Shown here piece by piece: positions 45,613-54,589 of a stretch of 64,000 nt of DNA. Position 1 is the first letter of the stretch; every line of letters begins with the position of its first letter. This stretch comes from Flavobacteriaceae bacterium (GTDB taxonomy: Bacteria; Bacteroidota; Bacteroidia; Flavobacteriales; Flavobacteriaceae). The stretch spans positions 24,319 to 88,318 of the forward strand of contig NZMG01000023.1 in assembly GCA_002694465.1 (NCBI GenBank). Reading direction: 5' to 3'. The notes beneath the pieces were generated by a model. The model was not told the DNA's origin. It saw nothing but the letters and a program-made list of their open reading frames with translations, and searched no databases. The position numbers were made by a program, and so were the translations under genes.

Positions 45613-46215
45613 ATGGAAAAGGAAAGTATTAAAATGTTAGGGCTTAAACTACCTACAGATCCGCGTTGGGTGAATATAGTAGAAAAAAATGTTCAAGAAA
45701 TTTTAACAGACCATGCCTATTGTGAGCAAAAAGCTGCGTCCACAGCAATTTCCTTAATTATAGGATACCAAGAGTATAGTGACTTAATAACTGAAATGAG
45801 TTTACTTGCTCAGGAGGAAATGAGTCATTTTAAAATGGTTCACGATAAAATTATTGAACGTGGATGGCATTTAGGAAGAGAGCGAAAAGACATGTACGTT
45901 AATAAATTGATGACTTTCTTTCCTAAAAGCAGTGATAGAAATACCAAACTTATTCATAGGCTCCTGTACGCCGCGCTTATTGAAGCACGTAGTTGTGAAC
46001 GTTTCAGGTTGTTGAGTGAGAAACTGGAAGATAAAAAATTAGCCAAGTTCTACAGAAAACTTATGATTAGTGAAGCTAGTCACTATACCATGTTTTTAAA
46101 CTTTGCCTGGAAATACGGCAACCGAAAAGAGGTCGACAAAAAATGGCAAGATTTACTTGAATTTGAAGCCCAGATCATGAAGGATTTAGGAAAAGAAGAA
46201 ACGGTTCACGGTTAA
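45613..46215 (+). CDS. miaE: tRNA-(ms2io6A) hydroxylase MiaE
   Basis: A 200-residue ferritin-like di-iron protein. Acidic/His ligands are visible in two helices (QEEMSHFKMVHDK, EARSCERF and SEASHYTMF). MiaE hydroxylates the isopentenyl group of ms2i6A37 in tRNAs reading UNN codons. It starts 1 base after the dnaX stop, and its end overlaps the convergent ppx gene by 4 bases. Confidence 0.93.
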   Translation: MEKESIKMLGLKLPTDPRWVNIVEKNVQEILTDHAYCEQKAASTAISLIIGYQEYSDLITEMSLLAQEEMSHFKMVHDKIIERGWHLGRERKDMYVNKLMTFFPKSSDRNTKLIHRLLYAALIEARSCERFRLLSEKLEDKKLAKFYRKLMISEASHYTMFLNFAWKYGNRKEVDKKWQDLLEFEAQIMKDLGKEETVHG

Positions 46216-47111
46216 TTCTGTTTCAGTTTTTGGTTATACAAGGTCTTAATAATTCCATCGGCAAGACCAATTTTAGGCACATAAATGTTCTTTGCCCTAC
46301 TCCATTTCATAGCTGAAAGGTAAATACGAGTTGCCGGTATAATTACGTCTGCCCTATCTGCATTCATTTGTAATTCGTAAATACGTTCGTGATAGGTATA
46401 GGATTTTAGCTTCTCGTAATAATCTGAGAGGAAAAAATAGCTAAGAGGTTTGCCTAACTTTTTACCGCTAGATGAATAAATGCTGTTAATGTTTCCTCCA
46501 GAACCTATTAGACTCACTTTTTCATATTTATGGGTATTCGATTTAATCCAGCTTTCTACCTCGGCCCACATGGATTCTCGAACCATATCATTTAATATAC
46601 GTACAGTTCCAAGTTGAAACGATTTTGAAGTAACGGTGTGGCCATTAGAAAAAATGGTAAACTCTGTACTTCCGCCACCTACATCGACATATAAAAATGT
46701 TTTTTCAGAATCTATTAAATCTTGCAAATCTGTTGAAGCAATTAATTCAGCTTCCACAGAACCATCAATAAGCTCAATAGCAATATCTGTTTCTTCCTTT
46801 ATCTTTTTTACAATTTCTACTCCATTACTTGCCTCACGCATGGCTGAAGTTGCACAAGCTCTAAATCGTACCACACTATGGTTTTTCATTAGCAACTTAA
46901 AAGCTGTCATTGCATCTACCATGCGCAGGTAATTTCTATCAGAAATTTTTCCATCAAGAAATACATCTGCTCCCAATCGAATAGGCACTCTTACTAATGA
47001 CGTTTTTTTAAAATGGGGAGGATTATTACCATATTCAGTAACGGTCATTATAAGTAATCGAATAGCATTGGAGCCAATGTCTATAGCAGCGTATTTTTCA
47101 ATATTTAGCAA
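46212..47111 (-). CDS. ppx: Exopolyphosphatase/GppA-type phosphatase
   Basis: A 299-residue ASKHA-fold enzyme of the Ppx/GppA family. Segments AAIDIGSNAIRLLI (phosphate 1), RACATSAMREASNG, YVDVGGGSTEFTIF (phosphate 2) and LIGSGGNINSIY are present. It is the short, two-domain form without the C-terminal HD part, so it may act on polyphosphate, pppGpp or both. It is the last gene of a tight operon after ppk1 (1-base gap), which favours a polyphosphate role. Confidence 0.93.
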   Translation of the reverse strand: MLNIEKYAAIDIGSNAIRLLIMTVTEYGNNPPHFKKTSLVRVPIRLGADVFLDGKISDRNYLRMVDAMTAFKLLMKNHSVVRFRACATSAMREASNGVEIVKKIKEETDIAIELIDGSVEAELIASTDLQDLIDSEKTFLYVDVGGGSTEFTIFSNGHTVTSKSFQLGTVRILNDMVRESMWAEVESWIKSNTHKYEKVSLIGSGGNINSIYSSSGKKLGKPLSYFFLSDYYEKLKSYTYHERIYELQMNADRADVIIPATRIYLSAMKWSRAKNIYVPKIGLADGIIKTLYNQKLKQN

Positions 47112-47112
47112 A

Positions 47113-49200
47113 CTAGCTTAGTTTTTTAAGGTAATAGTTATATAATTCAATTTGAGAACGGAGTTTGTCTTTTTTATTTCTACGATACACATTGTTTTGC
47201 TTTTCGGTTATCACCCTCGCTTTTACATTATCATTCCAGCAAATTTCGAATGTTTCTAATAATTCTTCCTGTATATCGGTATCGTAAATAGGGCAAGAAA
47301 TTTCTACTCTTGTATCGAGGTTTCTTGTCATAAAATCTGCCGAAGAAATATAGTATTTTGGTTTTCCTCCATTTTTAAAAATATACAATCGAGGATGTTC
47401 CAAAAACTTATCTACAATACTTATGGCTTCTATATTTTCACTTAAGCCTTTTTTCCCAGGAATAAGACAACAGATTCCGCGTACAATGATTTGAATCTTA
47501 ACCCCTGCTTGGCTAGCTTTATAGAGCCTGTCTATCATATTAAAGTCGGACAAACTATTTAATTTAAGTTTGATTCCGCTAGGCAATCCTTTTTTATGAT
47601 TTTCAATTTCGGTATCAATTAAATGATAAAAAGCGTTCCGCGTGTAATGCGGTGAAACAATTAAGTGTCTATATTTTTTTATTTGATAGTTGACTTCAAA
47701 AAAACTAAACACTTTATTAATTTCCTTTCCAATTTTTTCACTTGCGGTAAATAGGGTGTAATCTGTATAGATTCTGGCGGTAGATTCATTAAAATTCCCA
47801 GTACTAATAAAGGAGAATCTTTTCAATTTTCCTTCTTCCAATCGCTCCACCACACAGGCTTTACAATGCACTTTAAGTCCTTTAATACCAAAAATTAACT
47901 TCACACCTTCCTCTTGCATTTGTTCCGCATAAGTAATGTTTGCCGCCTCATCAAAACGAGCACGCAATTCTATTTGTACCGTTACATCTTTTCCGTTTTT
48001 GGCAGCATTAATTAATGCACTAGCGATATGAGAAACTTCCGCCAGTCTATAAATTGTAATTTTAATCGATTGCACTTTAGGATCTAGCGCCGCTTCCCTT
48101 AAAAACTTAACTACATATCTAAAGGTATGATATGGAGCGTATAATAAATAATCCTTTTTTGCAATTTTATCGAGTAGACTTCCTTGAATATTTAACCCTG
48201 CAATGGGTAATGGTTCATTAACTTCATACAACAAATCGGTACGCCCCAAACTGGGAAAACTCATATAATCTCTCCTATTGTGATACCGCCCTCCAGGAAT
48301 AATACTATCCATAACGTCAATTCCCATTTTATCTAAGAGGTAATCCAAGGTATCTTTATCGATAGTACTGTCATAAACAAAACGTACAGGATCGCCAGAA
48401 CTCCTTTTCGCGACACTTTTGGATATCTTTTCAAGAAAACTTCTACTTAAATCACTGTCGATATCCAATTCGGCATCACGAGTTATCTTTATCATATGCG
48501 CAGAAATACTTTCGTAGTAAAAAATGCTGAAAATATTTCCTAAACAATGACGAATTAAATCGTCCAGAATTATAATATACTTTTGCCCATTTTCTTCAGG
48601 AAGGACAACGAAACGATCGATACCACGAGGTATTTCTATTAAGGCATAATTAATTTTTGAAGGAAAGGTAGTGTCTTCATCTTGCATTACAAGTCGCACA
48701 GCGAGATATGCTGCACTATCTTTTAAGGATGGAAATTCTTCTAGCTCTGATAACATGATAGTGACTAAAGCAGGACTTACCACCCGCATATAATATTCTG
48801 AAATGAATTTACTTTGAGAAGGAGTAATTTCGGTTTCGTTAATAATATGAATGTCCTCTTTTTCTAGTTCGAGCTCTATCTCTCTAAGAATTTTAAGACT
48901 ATGATTTTGTTGTTCAATTACTATCTGCGTAATTTCTTCAAGCAACTCGGTTGCCGAAATACCCCCTAACTCACTTCTTCCTCCTTTTCCAGCTTCAACA
49001 ATATGCTTTATAGTAGCATAGCGCACTTTAAAAAATTCATCCAAATTATTTGAAAAAATCCCTAGAAAACGCAATCTCTCTAACAAAGGTACTTTCGGGT
49101 CTTCTGCCTCCTGAAGCACTCGAGCATTAAACTGAAGCCAGCTTAAATCTCTGTTTATAAACCTATCGTGAAGCTTCTTTGTTGACTTATTCTGATTCAT
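47113..49200 (-). CDS. ppk1: Polyphosphate kinase 1
   Basis: A 695-residue enzyme that polymerises ATP gamma-phosphate into polyphosphate, and can run backwards. The family N-terminus FINRDLSWLQFNARVLQEA is present, with the phosphorylated His in KVHCKACVVER, the conserved STGNFNESTA, and YYISSADFMTRNLDTRVEI near the C-terminus. I set the start at the ATG overlapping the sixA stop (TAATG) because the longer frame runs through sixA. Translation is probably coupled to sixA. Confidence 0.96.
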   Translation of the reverse strand: MNQNKSTKKLHDRFINRDLSWLQFNARVLQEAEDPKVPLLERLRFLGIFSNNLDEFFKVRYATIKHIVEAGKGGRSELGGISATELLEEITQIVIEQQNHSLKILREIELELEKEDIHIINETEITPSQSKFISEYYMRVVSPALVTIMLSELEEFPSLKDSAAYLAVRLVMQDEDTTFPSKINYALIEIPRGIDRFVVLPEENGQKYIIILDDLIRHCLGNIFSIFYYESISAHMIKITRDAELDIDSDLSRSFLEKISKSVAKRSSGDPVRFVYDSTIDKDTLDYLLDKMGIDVMDSIIPGGRYHNRRDYMSFPSLGRTDLLYEVNEPLPIAGLNIQGSLLDKIAKKDYLLYAPYHTFRYVVKFLREAALDPKVQSIKITIYRLAEVSHIASALINAAKNGKDVTVQIELRARFDEAANITYAEQMQEEGVKLIFGIKGLKVHCKACVVERLEEGKLKRFSFISTGNFNESTARIYTDYTLFTASEKIGKEINKVFSFFEVNYQIKKYRHLIVSPHYTRNAFYHLIDTEIENHKKGLPSGIKLKLNSLSDFNMIDRLYKASQAGVKIQIIVRGICCLIPGKKGLSENIEAISIVDKFLEHPRLYIFKNGGKPKYYISSADFMTRNLDTRVEISCPIYDTDIQEELLETFEICWNDNVKARVITEKQNNVYRRNKKDKLRSQIELYNYYLKKLS

Positions 49201-49685
49201 TATTTTAAATCTCGAGGGAAAATGGTTTGTACTGTTGTTCCTGTAGAAATGGTATTCCACTGGGAATCATTAAATTGAATCTCAACAAACCCACACGTAG
49301 GAACGTTATCAATATACTTGTTTCCCAGCATATTTGCAACCGATGTGAAAGCATGGTTATGCCCAACAATCATAACTCGGTCAAGTGAGTTATCTAAGTT
49401 TTTAATAATGTCCATAACTTTATGCCCACTAAAATCATATAAAGTATGATTCACTTCAAAATTTTCATCAGCAATATTAAATGCCTTTTTAAAATACTGA
49501 GCCGTTGTCAAGGCACGCACGGCATCACTACTAATAATTTTTTTAGGTTTTTTGACTTCCTTTGAAACATAATTTGAGACTAAAATTGCATCATTATCTC
49601 CTCGTTTCTTTAAAGGTCTTTTGTGATCAATAACATCATGTTCCCAAGATGATTTTGCGTGGCGAACCATATAAAGTGTTTTCAT
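49200..49685 (-). CDS. sixA: SixA-type histidine phosphatase
   Basis: A 161-residue member of the histidine phosphatase superfamily, short SixA group, with the RHA(K) catalytic opening MVRHAKSSWEHD, SSDAVRALTTAQYFKKAF, and the second His in MIVGHNHAFT. SixA removes phosphate from phosphohistidine on proteins such as ArcB in E. coli. Its stop overlaps the ppk1 start by one base; together with ppx this is a three-gene operon. The substrate here is not known. Confidence 0.92.
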   Translation of the reverse strand: MKTLYMVRHAKSSWEHDVIDHKRPLKKRGDNDAILVSNYVSKEVKKPKKIISSDAVRALTTAQYFKKAFNIADENFEVNHTLYDFSGHKVMDIIKNLDNSLDRVMIVGHNHAFTSVANMLGNKYIDNVPTCGFVEIQFNDSQWNTISTGTTVQTIFPRDLK

Positions 49686-49712
49686 ATGCTTTTTTTATAA
49701 TGTAGCTGTTAA

Positions 49713-50357
49713 TTATGGTGCAAGGCGTTCAATAACCCAATCAATTCCTTCTAATCTGTATCGTATTCTGTCGTGTAATCTATTGGGTCTCCCCTGCCAA
49801 AATTCGAACTCTAGAGGTTTTACAACAAACCCTCCCCAATGTTTAGGCTTAGGCACTTCTATTCCCTCATACTTTTTTTCTAAATCTTTTAGTTCTTCCT
49901 CTAAAACTTTTCTATTTGCTACTACACTACTTTGGTCGCTTAAAAGTGCTCCTAATTGACTCCCTTTGGGACGAGAAGCAAAATAATTTCTAGCATCCTC
50001 TTCGCTAGTTTTTTCGGCAATCCCTTTAATAATGACTTGCCTTTCTACGTTTGGCCAAAAGAAGGAAAGTGAAACTTTATTGTTTTTTTCTATTGCCTTC
50101 CCTTTGTCACTAGTATAATTTGTATAAAAGTAAAAGCCATTTTCGTCATATTTTTTAAGAAGTACTACTCTACCGCGCGGAAAGCCATCCATGCCAATTG
50201 TTGTAAGAGTCATGGCATTTACTTCGTCTACTCCACCTGAATCTCGTACATTATAAAACCACGTGCGAAATTGCTGAAAAGGATTCTCATCTACCGATGT
50301 TTCATCCAATACTCCCTTTTTATAGTTTTTACGATAATCGTGAAGGTTGTCTCGCAT
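49713..50357 (-). CDS. pdxH: Pyridoxamine 5'-phosphate oxidase
   Basis: A 214-residue FMN enzyme that oxidises PNP/PMP to pyridoxal 5'-phosphate, the last step of vitamin B6 salvage and synthesis. Typical segments are GFPRGRVVLLKKYDENGFYFYTNY-SDKG, NYFASRPKGSQLGALLSDQS, and the substrate-binding FWQGRPNRLHDRIRY. It is separated by 27 bases from sixA on the same strand and may be co-transcribed. Confidence 0.97.
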   Translation of the reverse strand: MRDNLHDYRKNYKKGVLDETSVDENPFQQFRTWFYNVRDSGGVDEVNAMTLTTIGMDGFPRGRVVLLKKYDENGFYFYTNYTSDKGKAIEKNNKVSLSFFWPNVERQVIIKGIAEKTSEEDARNYFASRPKGSQLGALLSDQSSVVANRKVLEEELKDLEKKYEGIEVPKPKHWGGFVVKPLEFEFWQGRPNRLHDRIRYRLEGIDWVIERLAP

Positions 50358-50442
50358 ACATTAATTAACTAGTTGCAATTTACGAGTTTTAGGAAGGATG
50401 CGAAATAGCTTTCTATTTAAATTTGGGTTAAATAAGTAAAAT

Positions 50443-50919
50443 TTACTTTTCCTGATCTAAAAGAATTTTATTAATTAGTACAATTTGACCTAAATGATAG
50501 TAACAATGCTCAATCATTCCGTCAATATTTCGAAGGTAAGTCCCATACTTTTCTTTTACAAAGGGTTCAGAAAGCTGATCCTCTGGTATTTGCTCTACCA
50601 ATACTGTAAATTCTTCTGCATCGCGCCAAAACGTAATCAAAAATAACTGCCATTGTTCTTGAGTTTCCATGGGAGGAAAATCGAAACTATAAGCATCTCT
50701 AATATCCAGTGTGCCAACCTCTAGCACTTTTTTTACACCAGCAATATAATAGTGAATATGCTGCGCTAATACAGCAATAGTTTTTAAAGTACCTACTTTC
50801 TTTATTGCTTGTTCTACAGGAAGGTTTTCTAGTTGGTCTTTAAAATTGGTGTTCGAAACCCATTCTCCCTCTAAAACGACTTCTCTAAATCTATTTGCAA
50901 GTAATTGTGAAGAATTCAT
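50443..50919 (-). CDS. DinB family protein
   Basis: A 158-residue four-helix-bundle protein of the DinB/YfiT-like superfamily with metal-binding His residues in HIHYYIAGV and EHCYYHLGQIVLINK. Members are metal-dependent transferases or hydrolases, but the reaction here is unknown. The gene is transcribed between pdxH and the hydroxylase gene on the same strand, with gaps of 85 and 54 bases. Confidence 0.85.
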   Translation of the reverse strand: MNSSQLLANRFREVVLEGEWVSNTNFKDQLENLPVEQAIKKVGTLKTIAVLAQHIHYYIAGVKKVLEVGTLDIRDAYSFDFPPMETQEQWQLFLITFWRDAEEFTVLVEQIPEDQLSEPFVKEKYGTYLRNIDGMIEHCYYHLGQIVLINKILLDQEK

Positions 50920-50973
50920 TTTTTGAAAAAAAATTAATAATTACTGTTACGTATAGTAAAACTGCCTTGGCCT

Positions 50974-51714
50974 TTAGTTCCCTTCAAGGCGTCTCAATTT
51001 CTCTGTTAATGTTGCAATAAGTTCCTTTGCTATGGGAAAATTACTTTGTTTTAATGAAGCAATCGTACTACGCATCATTTCGGGGCTTTCATTATCTAAA
51101 GGCATAGGTCGAAAACTTTCTTCTGGAGCCATAGAAAAGAAAAGTGCATCAGACCATTCATTACGTTCAAAATCTAATACTAAATGTACACGATCTGTAG
51201 TTCCCATATTTGCTACAGAATGAATAAAGTTTACATTGGTGTACCAGCATTCACCAGGAAGCATTTTTAATGAATTATCGTTCAGAATAAAAGAAACATC
51301 CATATTTGTTGTAATAGGAATATGAATTCTAAAACAACCATTTTCATAACCCAACTGATAATCTCTATGAGGTTTAATAACAGCTTGCGGACTTAATTTC
51401 AATATTCTTGCTGAAAGTATTGGTGCTTTAAAAAAAGATATAACTTCTTTAAAATACAGACATTGTCCCAAAATTGGTGTTTCTTTAAGCACTGCATTTT
51501 CTGTGGAATGTGCAAAAATATTATTGGCTTCCCCATTTGGCGCATATAATGAGATTACCTTCCAATCGCCTTCATATCCCCCAGTGTTAAAATGTAAAAT
51601 CCAAGTGTTTTTTGAAGCTATTGTTAAATCCTGAAGTAATTTTTCAGTATTAAATTGAAAAGAAAATTTAATATAACTAGTAATACTTGGTTTCATGTGT
51701 ACAAAGTTGAACAT
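50974..51714 (-). CDS. Aspartyl/asparaginyl beta-hydroxylase domain protein
   Basis: A 246-residue non-haem Fe(II)/2-oxoglutarate dioxygenase of the aspartyl/asparaginyl hydroxylase group. The Fe ligands appear in VIKPHRDYQLGYENGC (His and Asp) and the distal HSVAN motif (FIHSVANMG). The substrate is unknown; family members hydroxylate Asp or Asn in peptides or small molecules. Two start codons are possible (51714 or the Met at 51696); the first is 3 bases after the RNase Z stop, suggesting an operon. Confidence 0.85.
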   Translation of the reverse strand: MFNFVHMKPSITSYIKFSFQFNTEKLLQDLTIASKNTWILHFNTGGYEGDWKVISLYAPNGEANNIFAHSTENAVLKETPILGQCLYFKEVISFFKAPILSARILKLSPQAVIKPHRDYQLGYENGCFRIHIPITTNMDVSFILNDNSLKMLPGECWYTNVNFIHSVANMGTTDRVHLVLDFERNEWSDALFFSMAPEESFRPMPLDNESPEMMRSTIASLKQSNFPIAKELIATLTEKLRRLEGN

Positions 51715-51717
51715 TTT

Positions 51718-52626
51718 TTATTCAAACTCAAATACTTTTCCATCTTCAGCCAATTCAACAGTATCAAAATGTTGCTGAGCCTCTTCTTTAAAAGCATTTA
51801 AATCTGCATACCTGCCAGAATAATGCCCCAAAATAAGTGTGCCCACTTGTGCCGCCTTTGCAATAAGTCCAGCCTGAGCCGCTGTACTATGTTTGGTTTT
51901 TTCACAAAGGTCCTCGTGAGATTTCAAAAAAGTAGCTTCGTGATATAAAACAGTACTATTGGTAATTTGTGGTACAATTGCTGGGTAATACAAGGTATCA
52001 CTACAGAAGGCATAGCTTTTTGGGCTTTCTGGAGGAAAAGTTACTTGGGCATTTTCAATGGTATCTCCCTCCCTGTTTTTAACATCAAACCCCTGTTTTA
52101 GCTTCGAAAAGTAGCTGTGGTCAATTTTTGCCTTTACAGCAGCCTCAATATTGAGTTTACGCTCCCCCTCCTTTTCCTGAAATAAAAATCCGTTGGTATA
52201 AACTCTATGATTTAAAGGAATGGTAGTTACAGTAAGGGTTTCATCTTCAAAAATTTGTTGAGACTCGCTACCTTCCAATTCGTGAAATAGTAATGGAAAA
52301 TTTGTCCAACTGTTTCCAAGTTTTAATTGAAGCGTAATTGCTTCTTTAATTCCATTTGGTCCATAGACATGTAATTCGGCTTCTCTTCCAAGTAACCTAA
52401 AAGTTGAGATAAGCCCCACTAATCCAAAAAAATGATCTCCATGAAGATGTGATATAAAGATATGTTTAATGCGAGAGAATTTCACCTTATTTCGCCGTAA
52501 CTGAATTTGGGTTCCTTCACCACAATCAATCAAAAACATATGACCTTTCATCTCTAAAACCTGAGAAGTAGGATTGTGATATGCACGAGGGGTTGCAGAA
52601 TGACAGCCAAGAATGGTTAATTTCAT
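51718..52626 (-). CDS. rnz: Ribonuclease Z
   Basis: A 302-residue metallo-beta-lactamase-fold endonuclease that removes 3' trailers from tRNA precursors. The zinc-binding motif is FISHLHGDHFFGL (HxHxDH), further ligands are in AFCSDTLY and LILGHYSGRYAD, and the substrate-exposed arm follows LHVYGPNGI. Length fits the short bacterial RNase Z. A STAS-like gene precedes it by 31 bases in the same operon. Confidence 0.97.
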   Translation of the reverse strand: MKLTILGCHSATPRAYHNPTSQVLEMKGHMFLIDCGEGTQIQLRRNKVKFSRIKHIFISHLHGDHFFGLVGLISTFRLLGREAELHVYGPNGIKEAITLQLKLGNSWTNFPLLFHELEGSESQQIFEDETLTVTTIPLNHRVYTNGFLFQEKEGERKLNIEAAVKAKIDHSYFSKLKQGFDVKNREGDTIENAQVTFPPESPKSYAFCSDTLYYPAIVPQITNSTVLYHEATFLKSHEDLCEKTKHSTAAQAGLIAKAAQVGTLILGHYSGRYADLNAFKEEAQQHFDTVELAEDGKVFEFE

Positions 52627-52657
52627 AGTGGTATTTCTGAAAAAAGAAAATAGAATT

Positions 52658-52993
52658 TTAAAATCCTAAATCTCTTTCTATTTCTTCCATTTCAATAATA
52701 TCTGCAGCTTCCTGAAGGGTAGGAACTACAATCATTTCGTCTGGAATATCATCTGGATTAATCGCATTATTGACAATGACAAAAGAATTCTTTGCTGCTC
52801 TTTGTTTGGTAGAAAGTACAACTAACTCAAGTAATTCTTCCAGAGTGATATGCGTATATTTTAAGAGATCAATTACAAGATTTTCACCTTTAAAATTTGT
52901 TTCAACCTGTTTAATTAAGAAGGGTACGAAGTCTGAAAATCCTCCTCGATCATCTGCTAAAACAACGTAATTATCATATTTATTAATCTTCAT
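52658..52993 (-). CDS. STAS-like small protein between pyrB and rnz
   Basis: A 111-residue protein with the alternating beta/alpha pattern of STAS domains (LVIDLLKYTHITLEELLELV and NSFVIVNNAI). The usual phosphorylatable Ser motif (DxSG) is not seen, so it is not a typical anti-sigma antagonist. It overlaps the pyrB stop by 11 bases and is followed 31 bases later by RNase Z. In databases this small gene is, in my recollection, sometimes labelled ribonuclease Z by neighbourhood; it has no metallo-beta-lactamase motif. Function is unknown. Confidence 0.8.
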   Translation of the reverse strand: MKINKYDNYVVLADDRGGFSDFVPFLIKQVETNFKGENLVIDLLKYTHITLEELLELVVLSTKQRAAKNSFVIVNNAINPDDIPDEMIVVPTLQEAADIIEMEEIERDLGF

Positions 52994-53921
52994 GATGCTT
53001 AATTTTTGAAGCTAAAAGATAAATAACCGCCATTCTAATCGCCACCCCATTCTGTACTTGATCCAAAATAATCGCCTGTTTACTATCGGCTACGTCACTG
53101 GTGATTTCAACTCCACGATTAATGGGTCCAGGGTGCATTACCACAATCTCTTTGTTTAAAGAATCTAATATCTTTTTAGTAAGTCCAAATTGTTGTGCAT
53201 ATTCGCGAGTGGTTGGAAAGTAACTTATGTCCATTCGTTCATTTTGAACCCGAAGCATATTGGCAACATCGCACCATTCTAGTGCATTAACTAAATTTCC
53301 CTCGACTTCTACACCCAACTTATCAATATATTTTGGAATAAGTGTTTTAGGGCCACATACCTTAACTTTTGCTCCAAGTTTTTGAAGGGCAAAAATATTG
53401 GATAATGCCACCCTGGAGTGAAGGATATCTCCCACAATTACTACTTTTTTTCCAGTTACGCTACCAAGCTTTTCTCGAATTGAAAAACAATCAAGTAGTG
53501 CCTGTGTAGGATGTTCATGAGCCCCGTCTCCCGCATTAATAATACTTGAATTAATATGTTTTGAAAGAAACACCCCTGCACCAGGGTTGGGATGTCGCAT
53601 CACCACCATATCCACTTTCATTGAAAGTATATTATTTACTGTATCAATCAAGGTTTCTCCCTTTTTAACAGAAGAAGACGCCGCAGAGAAGTTGATAACA
53701 TCTGCAGAGAGGCGTTTTTCGGCTAGTTCAAAAGAAAGTCGGGTTCGGGTGCTATTTTCAAAAAAGAGGTTAGCAATGGTAATGTCTCGAAGTGAAGGTA
53801 CTTTTTTAATAGGCCGATTAATCACTTCCTTAAAATGATCTGCCGTTTCAAAGATGAGTTGTATATCCTCTTTGGTGATGTATTTAATTCCTAATAAGTG
53901 ATTGACACTTAATTCCTTCAT
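52983..53921 (-). CDS. pyrB: Aspartate carbamoyltransferase catalytic subunit
   Basis: A 312-residue enzyme joining carbamoyl phosphate and aspartate, the committed step of pyrimidine synthesis. Carbamoyl-phosphate-binding STRTR appears in FFENSTRTRLSFE, with HPTQALLDCFSI and the C-terminal HPGPINRGVEI. No pyrI regulatory subunit gene is nearby. pyrR precedes it by one base, and the STAS-like gene overlaps its end. Confidence 0.97.
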   Translation of the reverse strand: MKELSVNHLLGIKYITKEDIQLIFETADHFKEVINRPIKKVPSLRDITIANLFFENSTRTRLSFELAEKRLSADVINFSAASSSVKKGETLIDTVNNILSMKVDMVVMRHPNPGAGVFLSKHINSSIINAGDGAHEHPTQALLDCFSIREKLGSVTGKKVVIVGDILHSRVALSNIFALQKLGAKVKVCGPKTLIPKYIDKLGVEVEGNLVNALEWCDVANMLRVQNERMDISYFPTTREYAQQFGLTKKILDSLNKEIVVMHPGPINRGVEITSDVADSKQAIILDQVQNGVAIRMAVIYLLASKIKHHED

Positions 53922-53922
53922 A

Positions 53923-54462
53923 TTATTTTTCTATCAAATAAACTGCATCCTCCCCATCATTCTCCTTCCAGCATACTTTTACTTTTTCATTATTTATAGC
54001 GTCTACTTGTCTTCCTCTATAATCGGGCTGTATGGGTAAATGCCTACTAAATCGTCTATCGATCAAGGTTAAGAGTTCTATTTCAAGAGGACGACCAAAC
54101 GATTGTATTGCTGTGAGTGCAGAGCGAATACTCCTTCCAGTATACAACACATCGTCTATAAAGACCACTTTTTTATCTTCTACTATAAAATCTATTTTGG
54201 TAGTATTGGCTTCTAAGGGCTTACCGCTTCTTCTAAAGTCATCACGATAGAACGTAATATCCAAATAACCCAGTTGCACATTTTTAATTTTATACTCTAT
54301 TTGAAGCACATCTTTTAAACGTTCTGCTAAAAAGATTCCTCTAGGCTGAATGCCTATGAGTACTGTATTTTCAAAAGTATCGTGATTTTCAATTAATTGA
54401 CAAGACAAACGGTGGAGCGCGATGTTAATTTCAGTGGCGTTGAGTAGCACTTTTTGGCTCAT
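53923..54462 (-). CDS. pyrR: PyrR bifunctional pyr regulator/uracil phosphoribosyltransferase
   Basis: A 179-residue protein with the PRPP loop VVFIDDVLYTGRSIRSAL and the PyrR features IGIQPRGIFLAERL and DRRFSRHLPIQPDYRG. In Bacillus PyrR binds pyr mRNA and promotes termination when UMP is present; it also has uracil phosphoribosyltransferase activity. The start at 54462 is preferred: the first 10 residues of the longer frame overlap a TAAATTTG promoter box. No PyrR-binding hairpin is evident in the short leader, so any regulation may be enzymatic. Confidence 0.95.
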   Translation of the reverse strand: MSQKVLLNATEINIALHRLSCQLIENHDTFENTVLIGIQPRGIFLAERLKDVLQIEYKIKNVQLGYLDITFYRDDFRRSGKPLEANTTKIDFIVEDKKVVFIDDVLYTGRSIRSALTAIQSFGRPLEIELLTLIDRRFSRHLPIQPDYRGRQVDAINNEKVKVCWKENDGEDAVYLIEK

Positions 54463-54489
54463 AGAAGTTTCTGAATCTTGTTCAGGGGT

Positions 54490-54497
54490 CAAATTTA
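54490..54497 (-). promoter_or_regulatory. -7 box of the pyrR-pyrB operon
   Basis: TAAATTTG on the minus strand fits TAnnTTTG and lies 28 bases before the pyrR ATG at 54462. It makes the upstream in-frame start at 54492 unlikely. The -33 element is not recognisable. Confidence 0.4.
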
Positions 54498-54535
54498 AGT
54501 TTTTTTGTTGAATTATTATGCTTTCGCAACCTATT

Positions 54536-54568
54536 AATAAAAAAGCCCCTCATTTCTGAAGGGCTTTT
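54536..54568 (-). terminator. rpsA terminator
   Basis: AAAAGCCC pairs with GGGCTTTT (54541-54568) with a T-rich run on the minus strand; it lies 22 bases after the rpsA stop, before the divergent end of the pyrR promoter. Confidence 0.85.
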
Positions 54569-54589
54569 GGTATGATTAAATAAAAGGAA

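Noticed and set aside
49201..49260. 20 extra codons before ppk1
   Set aside because: They overlap the sixA coding end; the TAATG overlap gives a normal start at 49200.
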